From the NCBI RefSeq assembly GCF_002735925.1, contig NZ_PEDL01000002.1:248001-312000 (forward strand): a stretch of DNA of 64,000 nt, in the 5' to 3' direction. Made by a program: the position numbers and the translations under genes. Numbering within the stretch: position 1 is the stretch's first letter; every line of letters begins with the position of its first letter. This document shows positions 53,145 through 60,885 of this stretch, piece by piece. The notes under the pieces were generated by a model that did not search any database, was not told where the DNA came from, and saw only the letters and a program-made list of their open reading frames with translations. Source of the DNA: Sporanaerobium hydrogeniformans (GTDB taxonomy: Bacteria; Bacillota; Clostridia; Lachnospirales; Cellulosilyticaceae).

Positions 53145-53291
53145 TGTATATTTATAAAATTATGATATAATATTAAATAAAATTCATAATAAAATATAAG
53201 TAACTATCAACAAGTATTATAAGACAATGAGAATTAGAATGAGGATAATAAAAAAAGAGTAAGTTAAATAAAAAAGGAAAGGTGAAAAGGA

Positions 53292-53798
53292 ATGATCAGG
53301 CAAGAGCAACCAACGGATTATGAAACCATTTATGAGGTGATTAAAACAGCGTTTGAAACAGCTGCAGTTAAGGATGGTGATGAACAAGATTATGTAAGTC
53401 ATTTAAGAAAAAGTTCAAAATACATACCTGAACTAGCCCTTGTTGCGGAAAAAGATGGACATATTGTAGGTCATATCATGTTAACTAAAATGGTGATTAA
53501 TGGGAAAGAGCAAACCTTTGATGCCCTTTTACTGTCTCCACTATGTGTGGCTTATGCTTATAGAAATAGAGGAATTGGTGGTAAGTTAATCGAAAAAAGC
53601 TTTAAGTTAGCTCGCGAAAAAGGGTATTCTTCTGTGTTTTTATGTGGAAATCCTGAATATTATAGTCATTTTGGCTTTAAAGAAACCTGTGCTTTTGGAA
53701 TTATTAATGAAAGTAATGTACCTCAAAAATATATAATGGCTTGTGAACTTTTCCCAGGAGCATTAAAAGGGAAGGAAGGTAAAATTCATATTGTATAG
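53292..53798 (+). CDS. GNAT family N-acetyltransferase
   Basis: 168 residues of the YhbS-type GNAT fold. Motif A for acetyl-CoA is AYAYRNRGIGGKLIEKSFKL (residues about 93-112), followed by LAREKGYSSVFLCGNPEYYS and HFGFKETCAFGI, which are typical of this subgroup. An acetyl acceptor cannot be inferred. AAGGAAAGGTG precedes the ATG. 249 bases without genes lie upstream, holding the palindrome. Confidence 0.85.
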   Translation: MIRQEQPTDYETIYEVIKTAFETAAVKDGDEQDYVSHLRKSSKYIPELALVAEKDGHIVGHIMLTKMVINGKEQTFDALLLSPLCVAYAYRNRGIGGKLIEKSFKLAREKGYSSVFLCGNPEYYSHFGFKETCAFGIINESNVPQKYIMACELFPGALKGKEGKIHIV

Positions 53799-53831
53799 GG
53801 ACAAAAAATGGAAAAGTGAGAGAGAGGATTC

Positions 53832-53860
53832 TTTACATTAAAAAATACTTCTGTTACAAT
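53832..53860 (+). promoter_or_regulatory. SigA promoter of dinB
   Basis: TTTACA (53832-53837), 17-base spacer, TACAAT (53855-53860) preceded by TGT. It lies inside the longest open frame of dinB, which supports the downstream GTG 53894 as the true start. I saw no clear LexA box. Confidence 0.65.
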
Positions 53861-53893
53861 AAAACCAAACAAGTGTTCGAGAGGGTGGGAAAT

Positions 53894-55159
53894 GTGGAGC
53901 AGAAGGTAATTTTTCATATTGATGTCAACTCTGCTTTTTTAAGTTGGGAGGCTGTACACCGATTAAGAGATTTAGGAGAATCTTTAGATTTGAGGGAAAT
54001 CCCTTCGGCTATTGGAGGAGATCAAGAGAAGCGAAGAGGGGTTATATTGGCACGTTCTATTCCAGCAAAAGCCTATAAAGTACAGACTGGAGAACCGATT
54101 ATTCGAGCTCTTTCTAAATGTCCACAGCTTCAACTAACTAAGCCCAATTTTGAAATTTATGTGAAGTATTCCACAGCTTTTATAGCTATTTTAAAAGAGT
54201 ATTCACCTGTAGTAGAGCAGTGTTCCATTGATGAGGCCTTTATGGATATGACAGGAACAGAAGGGCTTTATGGTGATTTAATTGCTTTGGCTCACCGGCT
54301 TAAAGAACGTATTTATAGTGAGCTGGGCTTTACAGTGAATGTGGGGATTTCTTCTAACAAACTCCTAGCTAAAATGGCTAGTGATTTTGAAAAACCCTAT
54401 CGTGTGCACACCTTATTTCCAGAAGAAATAAGCAAAAAGATGTGGCCTATGCCAGTAGGTGAATTATTTTTTGTAGGAAAGGCAGCAGAGGCAACTTTAA
54501 TTAAGTTAGGTATTAAAACCATTGGACAATTGGCAAAAGCTGATGTAAATTTACTTAAGAAGCATCTGCACAAACAAGGAGAAATCATTTATGGTTATGC
54601 TAATGGTAGAGACAGTCGTTTAGTCATAGAAGAGAAGCAGGCTAATAGGGGGTATGGCAATTTGATGACGATTCCTTATGATGTTGATTCGGTAGAAGGA
54701 GCTAAAAGTGTATTGCTTTCTTTATGTGAGACAGTAGGCATAAGATTAAGGCAAGGTGGAGTAAAAGCAGGGTTACTTAGCGTAAGTTTAGTGGATACCT
54801 TTTTTGAGCAGCATTCCAAACAAAAAACATTGACTTCCTCTACGGATGTTACGAAGGAACTGTATATAGAAGCTTTAAATCTTTTTGAAGACTTATGGAA
54901 TCACCGCACACCCATTAGACAACTAGGTGTTCATACAAGCAAACTCTCAGATGGACAGACTTATCAATATAATCTTTTTTCTGGAGAGTGTTATGAGAAG
55001 TATGGTAAGCTAGATAAAGCTTTAGATACCATTCGTCAAAGATATGGGGACAGTGCTGTTATGAGGGCTACCTTTATTGACTCAGCCATTACTCCCATAG
55101 CAGAAAGCCTATCTAAAGAGATGTCACCCTTAAAACTAAAAATGCCTCAGAACCAGTGA
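53894..55159 (+). CDS. dinB: Y-family DNA polymerase (DinB/Pol IV type)
   Basis: A translesion DNA polymerase. The catalytic core begins at VIFHIDVNSAFLSWEA with metal-binding Asp, and continues with the steric and finger segment GVILARSIPAKAYKVQTGEP and the second metal motif EQCSIDEAFMDMTG. Helix-hairpin-helix KLGIKTIGQLAKADVNLLKK and a little-finger domain follow. 421 residues from GTG 53894, preceded by GAGAGGGTGGG. The longer frame (from 53816) overlaps the promoter, so it is not used. The last 28 bases form one arm of a bidirectional terminator. Confidence 0.92.
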   Translation: MEQKVIFHIDVNSAFLSWEAVHRLRDLGESLDLREIPSAIGGDQEKRRGVILARSIPAKAYKVQTGEPIIRALSKCPQLQLTKPNFEIYVKYSTAFIAILKEYSPVVEQCSIDEAFMDMTGTEGLYGDLIALAHRLKERIYSELGFTVNVGISSNKLLAKMASDFEKPYRVHTLFPEEISKKMWPMPVGELFFVGKAAEATLIKLGIKTIGQLAKADVNLLKKHLHKQGEIIYGYANGRDSRLVIEEKQANRGYGNLMTIPYDVDSVEGAKSVLLSLCETVGIRLRQGGVKAGLLSVSLVDTFFEQHSKQKTLTSSTDVTKELYIEALNLFEDLWNHRTPIRQLGVHTSKLSDGQTYQYNLFSGECYEKYGKLDKALDTIRQRYGDSAVMRATFIDSAITPIAESLSKEMSPLKLKMPQNQ

Positions 55160-55185
55160 ATGGGTTCTAAGGCATTTTTAGTTTT
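55132..55185. terminator. Bidirectional terminator holding both stop codons of dinB and gltA
   Basis: 55132-55154 pairs with 55163-55185 over 23 bases with one C-A mismatch and an 8-base loop. The outer arms are A-rich on the left and T-rich on the right, so the structure acts as a hairpin plus U-run in both directions. The dinB stop (55157-55159) is in the loop and the gltA stop (55184-55186) overlaps the right end. Confidence 0.88.
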
Positions 55186-56566
55186 ATTTTTCTACTTTGG
55201 AAGCTCTTTCCTCTAAAGGAATATAAGAATTCTTAGGACAAACATTTTTGTAAGCTGGGCGGATAATCTTACCTTTTTGAACGAGTTCTTCAAGGCGGTG
55301 TGCACTCCAACCAGCAATACGTGCTACGGCAAAAAGAGGGGTATAAAGTTCTTGAGGCAAGCCGAGTAGACTGTAAACAAAGCCTGAATAGAAGTCCACG
55401 TTGGCACTAACACCTTTATACATCTTGCGGCTTTTACTAATAATTTTAGGTGCTAGTTCTTCCACTTTATTGTAGAAATTATATTCTTTTTCTAGTCCTT
55501 TTTCAATAGCAAGCTTAGCAGCATATTCTTTAAGAATAATAGCTCGAGGATCAGAAACGGAATAAATCGCATGCCCAATACCATAAATCAGACCAGACTT
55601 ATCAAAAGCTTGTTTATTAAGAAGTTTTGTAAGGTAATCTTCAATTTGTGCTTCATCCTCTAAATCACTGATATGAGCTTTCATATCTTCAAACATATGA
55701 ACAACCTTGATATTGGCACCACCATGTTTAGGTCCTTTAAGAGAACCAAGAGCAGCCGCCATAACAGAATAGGTATCTGTACCTGAAGAGGTTACAAGGT
55801 GAGTTGTAAAGGATGAGTTGTTTCCGCCACCATGCTCTGCGTGTAAAATAAGAGCAAGGTCTAAAAGAGTTGCTTCGAGTTTGGTATATTGTTTATCTGC
55901 ACGAAGCATATAAAGGATATTTTCCGCTGTAGAAAGCTCAGGTTTAGGCGTATGTATAAATAGGCTACGGTGACAGTGATAATGCTTATAGGCTTGGTAA
56001 CCATATACCGCTAAAGCAGGAAAGGCTGCAATAAGAGAAAGACACTGCCTTAAAACATTTTCAATAGAGGTATCATCAGGATTTTCATCAAAGCTGTAGA
56101 GGGCTAAAACACTACGGGCCAGTGAATTCATAACATCCTTACTAGGTGCTTTTAAAATCATATCATTGACAAAGGAAATAGGGAGTTGACGATAACTACC
56201 TAAAAGCGCTTCGAAGTTACTAAGTTCTTCTTTGGTAGGAAGTTTACCGAAAAGAAGAAGGTAGGTTGTTTCTTCAAAACCAAAGCGTCCGTCTGTTAAG
56301 TAACCTTGTGTGATTTCAGCAACATCGATTCCACGATAGCTGAGTTTACCAGGAACAGGAATGATTTCGTTCTCATCCACGATATAAGAGTGGACATCAC
56401 CTATTTCTGTTAAACCTACGAGTACACCACGTCCATCAAGGTCACGTAAACCACGTTTTACTTGATATTTGGTATAGAGCTCCGGGTCAATGACACCATT
56501 ACGTTCGCATAAGAGGCTAAGTTCATGTAGGAGCTGGTTACAATTGTTTAATGGGCTTGTGTTCAT
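55184..56566 (-). CDS. gltA: Citrate synthase
   Basis: Condenses acetyl-CoA and oxaloacetate to citrate, probably for glutamate synthesis in this anaerobe. 460 residues. Family segments: GKLSYRGIDVAEITQGYLT (residues about 93-111), the catalytic HAEHGGGNNSSFTTHLV, GPKHGGANIKV and GIGHAIYSVSDPR, and the C-terminal FYSGFVYSLLGLPQELYTPL. An N-terminal extension of about 60 residues precedes the core, as in other clostridial forms. The start ATG (56564-56566) has AAAGGTGAT upstream on the minus strand. No aconitase or isocitrate dehydrogenase gene lies beside it. Confidence 0.95.
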   Translation of the reverse strand: MNTSPLNNCNQLLHELSLLCERNGVIDPELYTKYQVKRGLRDLDGRGVLVGLTEIGDVHSYIVDENEIIPVPGKLSYRGIDVAEITQGYLTDGRFGFEETTYLLLFGKLPTKEELSNFEALLGSYRQLPISFVNDMILKAPSKDVMNSLARSVLALYSFDENPDDTSIENVLRQCLSLIAAFPALAVYGYQAYKHYHCHRSLFIHTPKPELSTAENILYMLRADKQYTKLEATLLDLALILHAEHGGGNNSSFTTHLVTSSGTDTYSVMAAALGSLKGPKHGGANIKVVHMFEDMKAHISDLEDEAQIEDYLTKLLNKQAFDKSGLIYGIGHAIYSVSDPRAIILKEYAAKLAIEKGLEKEYNFYNKVEELAPKIISKSRKMYKGVSANVDFYSGFVYSLLGLPQELYTPLFAVARIAGWSAHRLEELVQKGKIIRPAYKNVCPKNSYIPLEERASKVEK

Positions 56567-56619
56567 TTCTCATCACCTTTCTCTTTTTAAAATTAACATA
56601 GAAATATGCTATTGTTTCT

Positions 56620-56648
56620 AATTTAACATAAATTGGCAGACAAATCAA
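56620..56648 (-). promoter_or_regulatory. Candidate SigA promoter of gltA
   Basis: On the minus strand: TTGATT (56648-56643), 17-base spacer, TAAATT (56625-56620) with an extended TGT. It is about 55 bases upstream of gltA. A TAGAAA/TTTCTA inverted repeat around 56600-56621 lies just downstream and might be an operator. Confidence 0.5.
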
Positions 56649-56717
56649 TAATATTCGCATTAATGTATGGTTAAACATATCGTATGAGAGGTGGGAAAAG
56701 CTAAAAAGAAGCAGGAA

Positions 56718-56756
56718 AGCCGTAGAAAAAAGGAGCAAGCCCTTTAAACTACGGCT
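56718..56756 (-). terminator. Intrinsic terminator of rqcH (minus strand)
   Basis: In the minus direction AGCCGTAG (56756-56749) pairs with CTACGGCT (56725-56718), and inside it AAAGG/CCTTT is followed by six T. It lies 11 bases after the rqcH stop. Confidence 0.6.
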
Positions 56757-56766
56757 ATTAATAGCT

Positions 56767-58530
56767 TTAATGCGAAAGAAGTTTTTTAACAGCTTGTTCA
56801 GTAGGAGTTACAAAAAGCGTTTTGAAATTTGTATAAATAACCATTCCTGGTTTAGCATTTGGGACTTTTTTTACATACTTTTTAAGGGTATAGTCAATAG
56901 GAACATGGCTAGAGAGCTTACCACTGCTGTAGTAAGCAGCTAGAGTAGCTGCTTCTAAGAGGGAGGTTTCATCGATTTCTTCTAAATGCTCTAAGCGAAC
57001 AATGACATGAGAACCTGGTCCATCTTTAATATGAAGCCAAAGATCGTTATTTTTAGCAAACTTCATCGTGAGTTGATCATTTTGAAAATTATTTTTACCT
57101 ACATAAATAGGTAATCCTGTTGAAGAAGTAAACTGTAAATAGGGAAGCTGCTTTTTTACAGACATCTTTTTGCCACCGTTTTTACGTTTTTTAATATACC
57201 CCATAGTGAAAAGCTCTTCACGAAGCTGCAAAATATCCTCCTTAGTTTCCAAAAAGTCTAATGAAAGAAGGACTGAATCTAAATATTTCAAGTCTTCTTC
57301 GATTTGGATAAGCTGCTCACTAGCTGCAACTTGTGTGCGTTTGGCCTTACTATAAAGTTTAAAATAGCGCTGTGCATTTTGAATAGCTGTAAGTTTTTCA
57401 TCTAAAGGAATGGTAATGTCCTCATAAGGTTCTTGATAATAGTTGATGGTGGTAAAACAAGTTACCTTTTCAGGTACTTGATGGGAATAAGCAGTTAAGA
57501 GCTCCCCATATATTTTGTAGAGTTCTTTTTGTTTACATTCTTCAAGGGCTTTTTCTTGAATTTGTTTTTTACGTACACTACGATCAATAAAAGTATGCAC
57601 TAATTTTTTTATGTCTCCCGTTTTTTGAGAAACATTAAAACGTGTACTTTTTTCAAAATAAAAATGTTCTAACAATTTACTCATAGAAGGGAAGATGCGC
57701 TGGTGGTAAGCAGAGTACAATGAAAGTTCGAAAGCGTAAAAGTCAAAGGGGAGTTCATCCTCATGACAATAGAGAACAGGTACAAATTGATTTTTTTGAG
57801 TGTGCACTAGGACCTGTTCAAAGCTTTTATAAAGCATACTAAGGGTATGTGCATCCGCTGTTTCACCTAATTCATCTTCATTACAACCTGCATCTAGACA
57901 AATTTCATGGGCAATTGCAGGACTAAGACCACTATAGGAAAGATAAAGCCCTTTAAAAAGTGGTACAGCTTTACTTTTTAAAGCCTCAATAAAAGCTTCC
58001 TTAGTTGTTGCTAAAGGATTAAGCTTATTCTGATTGGGAGGATAGACATAACATCTACCAGGAAGTACTTCCCGAACACTACTTGTATCAAAAGAAATAT
58101 GCTTGATACTATCAATAATGGTTCCTTCTTCACGGGTAAGAATGATATTACTATGTCTGCCCATTATTTCAATAATGAGTTTTTTAACTTCTTTATCTCC
58201 CATTTCATTTGTTGCCTCAATATCAAGTTCCACAATACGTTCAAAATGAGGTTGTGTAATAGCTAAAATTTTGCCACCCCCAATATGTTTTCTAAGCATC
58301 ATACAAAACATGGGAGGTTCAGTTGCTGCATTTTTAGCTAGTTCAGTAAGGTGTAACCGAGGGTAATTACTATTAGCTGTTAAAAGTAATTTATAGGTAG
58401 AGCTGTTATTGCGTACAGCCACTAAAAGATCTTCTTTTTCGATTTGGTAAATTTTATCAATACGTCCTCCTACAAGAGCAGTACGTAGTTCATGTAAAAG
58501 ACTTGCAAGGACAATGCCATCTAAAGCCAT
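56767..58530 (-). CDS. rqcH: Ribosome quality control protein RqcH (NFACT/FbpA family)
   Basis: RqcH binds stalled 50S subunits and recruits Ala-tRNA to add alanine tails for degradation. Domains: NFACT-N (MALDGIVLASLLHELRTALV, GGRIDKIYQIEKEDLLVAVR), two helix-hairpin-helix motifs, long coiled coil (about 290-440), and NFACT-R (ASTGLPIYVGKNNFQNDQLT, HIKDGPGSHVIVR; residues about 455-570). 587 residues from ATG 58530, with AAAGGAGG 10 bases upstream. A longer frame reaching 58746 would run through the yicC promoter and start, so it is not used. Divergent from yicC. Confidence 0.93.
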   Translation of the reverse strand: MALDGIVLASLLHELRTALVGGRIDKIYQIEKEDLLVAVRNNSSTYKLLLTANSNYPRLHLTELAKNAATEPPMFCMMLRKHIGGGKILAITQPHFERIVELDIEATNEMGDKEVKKLIIEIMGRHSNIILTREEGTIIDSIKHISFDTSSVREVLPGRCYVYPPNQNKLNPLATTKEAFIEALKSKAVPLFKGLYLSYSGLSPAIAHEICLDAGCNEDELGETADAHTLSMLYKSFEQVLVHTQKNQFVPVLYCHEDELPFDFYAFELSLYSAYHQRIFPSMSKLLEHFYFEKSTRFNVSQKTGDIKKLVHTFIDRSVRKKQIQEKALEECKQKELYKIYGELLTAYSHQVPEKVTCFTTINYYQEPYEDITIPLDEKLTAIQNAQRYFKLYSKAKRTQVAASEQLIQIEEDLKYLDSVLLSLDFLETKEDILQLREELFTMGYIKKRKNGGKKMSVKKQLPYLQFTSSTGLPIYVGKNNFQNDQLTMKFAKNNDLWLHIKDGPGSHVIVRLEHLEEIDETSLLEAATLAAYYSSGKLSSHVPIDYTLKKYVKKVPNAKPGMVIYTNFKTLFVTPTEQAVKKLLSH

Positions 58531-58561
58531 AATGTAATGACCTCCTTTAGTTAATGGACAA

Positions 58562-58567
58562 AGTATA
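58562..58567 (-). promoter_or_regulatory. Candidate extended -10 of the rqcH promoter
   Basis: On the minus strand TGC-TATACT (58570-58562) lies about 30 bases before rqcH. The -35 is poor (TTTTAT at 58590-58585), so the extended -10 would have to carry it. It lies back to back with the yicC promoter. Confidence 0.4.
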
Positions 58568-58578
58568 GCATAATTTTT

Positions 58579-58607
58579 TTGAAAATAAAAGTCAGCTGTG
58601 CTATAAT
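58579..58607 (+). promoter_or_regulatory. SigA promoter of yicC-remA-gmk-rpoZ
   Basis: TTGAAA (58579-58584), 17-base spacer and TATAAT (58602-58607) with TGC before the -10; 53 bases before yicC. Confidence 0.78.
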
Positions 58608-58659
58608 AAAAGGCAATGAAGAAATAAATTAAAGACAGAATGGGGAAGTAGGGAAGTAT

Positions 58660-59538
58660 ATGATTTATAGCATGACAGGCTATGGAAGAAGTGAGAAGCA
58701 GGAAAACAATCGTAAAATAACAGTAGAGATGAGTACCATTAATCATCGTTATTGTGATGTAAACATTAAATTGCCCCGTACTTTAGCTAGTCTTGAAGAA
58801 AAAATTAAAGAGCGGATTAAGCAAAAGATACAAAGAGGAAAATTAGAAGCTTCTATTTTTTATGTCTCTACTGCAGAAGAAGATCTTGAATTTACAATCA
58901 ATACGGCTCTATGTGAAGGCTATTTAAAAGGTTTTCGTGAAATAGGGAAAAGCTTTGCACTAGAAGATGACCTTAAGCTATCCCACCTCTTAGAACTAAG
59001 TGATGTGGTGACTTTGCAAAAAAAAGCAGGAGATCAAGAGGCTGTAGAGGAGCTTCTCTTTGAAAGCCTTGATGAAGCACTCATAGAACTTTTGGCTATG
59101 CGTCAAAAAGAAGGAGAGGCTCTTAAAGAGGATATTCTTCTTAAAAATAATAGCATTAAGGATTTAGTAGCAAGTATTGAAGAGCGTAGTCCTTTGGTAG
59201 TAGAAGAATATAAGAAGAGGTTAGAAACCAAGCTAGAAATGCTTCTTGGAAAAGACATTGTAGACCCAAACCGATTAGCTACAGAAGTAGCTATTATGGC
59301 AGATAAATGTGCAATTGATGAAGAATTAACACGCCTTAAAAGTCACTGTTCCCAACTCACTACTATTTTACAAGAGGAGGGGGCTATTGGGCGCAAGCTT
59401 GACTTTTTAATGCAAGAGATGAATCGTGAAGCCAATACCATTGGTTCAAAGGCCAATGACTATAGGATTACCAAGGATGTTGTACTTCTTAAGGCAGAAA
59501 TTGAAAAAGTAAGAGAACAAGTGCAGAATATAGAGTAG
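58660..59538 (+). CDS. yicC: YicC family endoribonuclease-related protein
   Basis: 292 residues, N-terminus [19 protein letters not shown] is the diagnostic start, followed by [20 protein letters not shown]. The C-terminal DUF1732 block has [40 protein letters not shown] and [20 protein letters not shown]. YicC (and YloC in Bacillus) has been described as an RNase acting on small RNAs or mRNA ends. GGGAAG sites precede the ATG. It starts the conserved yicC-remA-gmk-rpoZ-priA-def-fmt order. Confidence 0.93.
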   Translation: MIYSMTGYGRSEKQENNRKITVEMSTINHRYCDVNIKLPRTLASLEEKIKERIKQKIQRGKLEASIFYVSTAEEDLEFTINTALCEGYLKGFREIGKSFALEDDLKLSHLLELSDVVTLQKKAGDQEAVEELLFESLDEALIELLAMRQKEGEALKEDILLKNNSIKDLVASIEERSPLVVEEYKKRLETKLEMLLGKDIVDPNRLATEVAIMADKCAIDEELTRLKSHCSQLTTILQEEGAIGRKLDFLMQEMNREANTIGSKANDYRITKDVVLLKAEIEKVREQVQNIE

Positions 59539-59546
59539 GTGAGAAA

Positions 59547-59801
59547 ATGAGCCATTTTATAAATATTGGTTATGGAAATATTGTTTCAACAGACCGCATT
59601 GTAGCCATTGTAGCTGCAGAGTCAGCTCCTATTAAGCGCCTCATTAACAAGGCAAAGGAAAACTCTGAACTTATTGATGCCACTCAAGGTAGAAAGACAA
59701 GGGGTGTGATTATTACTGATAATCATCAGGTAATATTATCTGCACTTCAGCCAGAGACAATGGCGAGTCGGCTTATGACATCTAAAGAAGAAAGAAGTTA
59801 A
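59547..59801 (+). CDS. remA: RemA family DNA-binding regulator (DUF370)
   Basis: 84 residues: [20 protein letters not shown], then [20 protein letters not shown] and [20 protein letters not shown]. In B. subtilis RemA binds arrays of DNA sites and activates biofilm matrix and osmoprotection genes. It lies between yicC and gmk as in Bacillus. TAGGTGAG is the binding site. Confidence 0.93.
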   Translation: MSHFINIGYGNIVSTDRIVAIVAAESAPIKRLINKAKENSELIDATQGRKTRGVIITDNHQVILSALQPETMASRLMTSKEERS

Positions 59802-59812
59802 AGGAGAAGGGC

Positions 59813-60418
59813 ATGAAAGCTGAAGGATTAAAAATTATTTTATCAGGGCCATCTGGTTCAGGGAAAGGGACCATCGTTAGGGAGCTTATTAAGAAAGAAC
59901 ATTTTATCCTTTCTGTGTCAGCAACCACACGTTTACCTAGACAAGGAGAACAAGATGGTGTACACTATTTTTTTAAAACAAAAGAAGAGTTTGAGACGAT
60001 GATTAAGGATGATGAACTTTTAGAGTATGCACAGTTTTGTGATAACTACTACGGTACGCCTAAAACTTTTATTGAAGAAAGTGTAAAAAATGGAAAAGAT
60101 GTTATACTAGAAATAGAAGTACAAGGAGCATTGCAAGTAAAAGCAATTTATCCTGAAGCTCTTTTTGTTTTTGTTATGCCACCTACTCTTACAGAGCTGG
60201 AAAATAGGCTAGTAGGTAGAAACACAGAAACACCGGCTGTGATTGCTCAGAGATTAGCAAGAGCGAAAGAAGAGGTTGCTTTTTACAAAGAATATGACTA
60301 CGTAGTTATTAATGATAGTCTTGAGGAAGCCATTTGTGATATTGAGACCATTGTTGCGGCAGAAAAGTTAAGAAGCTCTCGTTTTAAACAAGAAATAGAA
60401 AAGGTATGGAATGCCTAA
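59813..60418 (+). CDS. gmk: Guanylate kinase
   Basis: Phosphorylates GMP to GDP. P-loop GPSGSGKGTIVRELI (residues about 12-26), the GMP-binding SATTRLPRQGEQDGVHYFF and the lid region RLARAKEEVAFYKEYDYVVI. 201 residues. AAAGGAGAAGG precedes the ATG, 11 bases after remA. Confidence 0.97.
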   Translation: MKAEGLKIILSGPSGSGKGTIVRELIKKEHFILSVSATTRLPRQGEQDGVHYFFKTKEEFETMIKDDELLEYAQFCDNYYGTPKTFIEESVKNGKDVILEIEVQGALQVKAIYPEALFVFVMPPTLTELENRLVGRNTETPAVIAQRLARAKEEVAFYKEYDYVVINDSLEEAICDIETIVAAEKLRSSRFKQEIEKVWNA

Positions 60419-60430
60419 GGAGGATTTTAA

Positions 60431-60766
60431 ATGTTACAACCATCTTATACACAAATTATGAAGAAGTTAAATGCGGAGGGAGACTCAAAGCTTACGAGTC
60501 GTTACTCAATTGTTATTGCTACAGCAAAACGTGCAAGACAAATTATTGATGTTGTTAATGAACAAGCGAGTATTAATAAAGAAGCGGATAAAACAGGAGA
60601 AAAAATCATTGACCCTGTTAAAATGAAAAAAGCAGCTGAACTAAATGAAAAATTAAAAACAAAAAAGCCAATCTCTATTGCAGTTGATGAAATCTATAAT
60701 AGTAAAATTCATATGTGTGAGTTTCATCAAGAAAAGGAAGAGGACGCTATAAGGGGAGAAGAGTAA
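60431..60766 (+). CDS. rpoZ: RNA polymerase omega subunit
   Basis: Omega supports RNA polymerase assembly. The conserved core is LTSRYSIVIATAKRARQIID (residues about 22-41) and MKKAAELNEKLKTKKPISIAVDEI region. 111 residues; the tail (FHQEKEEDAIRGEE) is acidic. AAGGAGG precedes the ATG, 12 bases after gmk, the usual neighbour. Confidence 0.9.
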   Translation: MLQPSYTQIMKKLNAEGDSKLTSRYSIVIATAKRARQIIDVVNEQASINKEADKTGEKIIDPVKMKKAAELNEKLKTKKPISIAVDEIYNSKIHMCEFHQEKEEDAIRGEE

Positions 60767-60800
60767 GTAAAGAAAGCAAACTAAAATAAAGGCTGAAGGT

Positions 60801-60838
60801 AAAGGGGTAATGGGTGTAAATAGATACCATGCCCTTTT
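60801..60838 (+). terminator. Likely terminator after rpoZ
   Basis: AAAGGGG-TAATGGGTGT and ATACCAT-GCCCTTTT can pair (outer AAAGGG/CCCTTT, inner ATGG.TGT/ATACCAT). The T-run is short, so read-through to priA is possible. Confidence 0.5.
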
Positions 60839-60885
60839 CCTATATTTAAAAGAAGCTATTTTTAATGAGGAGTGGAGAAAAGGTG

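Noticed and set aside
53816-53893. Longer dinB start
   Set aside because: A good SigA promoter lies inside this stretch, so it is untranslated; GTG 53894 fits the family start.
56600-56621. CcpC-like citrate-responsive operator before gltA
   Set aside because: The TAGAAA/TTTCTA repeat does not match the ATAA/TTAT CcpC box well enough to claim it.
56538-56738. Minus-strand 66-residue frame upstream of gltA
   Set aside because: It overlaps the gltA start and promoter region, has no ribosome binding site and looks like translated AT-rich intergenic DNA.
58531-58746. N-terminal extension of rqcH on the minus strand
   Set aside because: It would overlap the yicC promoter and coding start; MALDGIVL at 58530 is the family N-terminus with AAAGGAGG before it.
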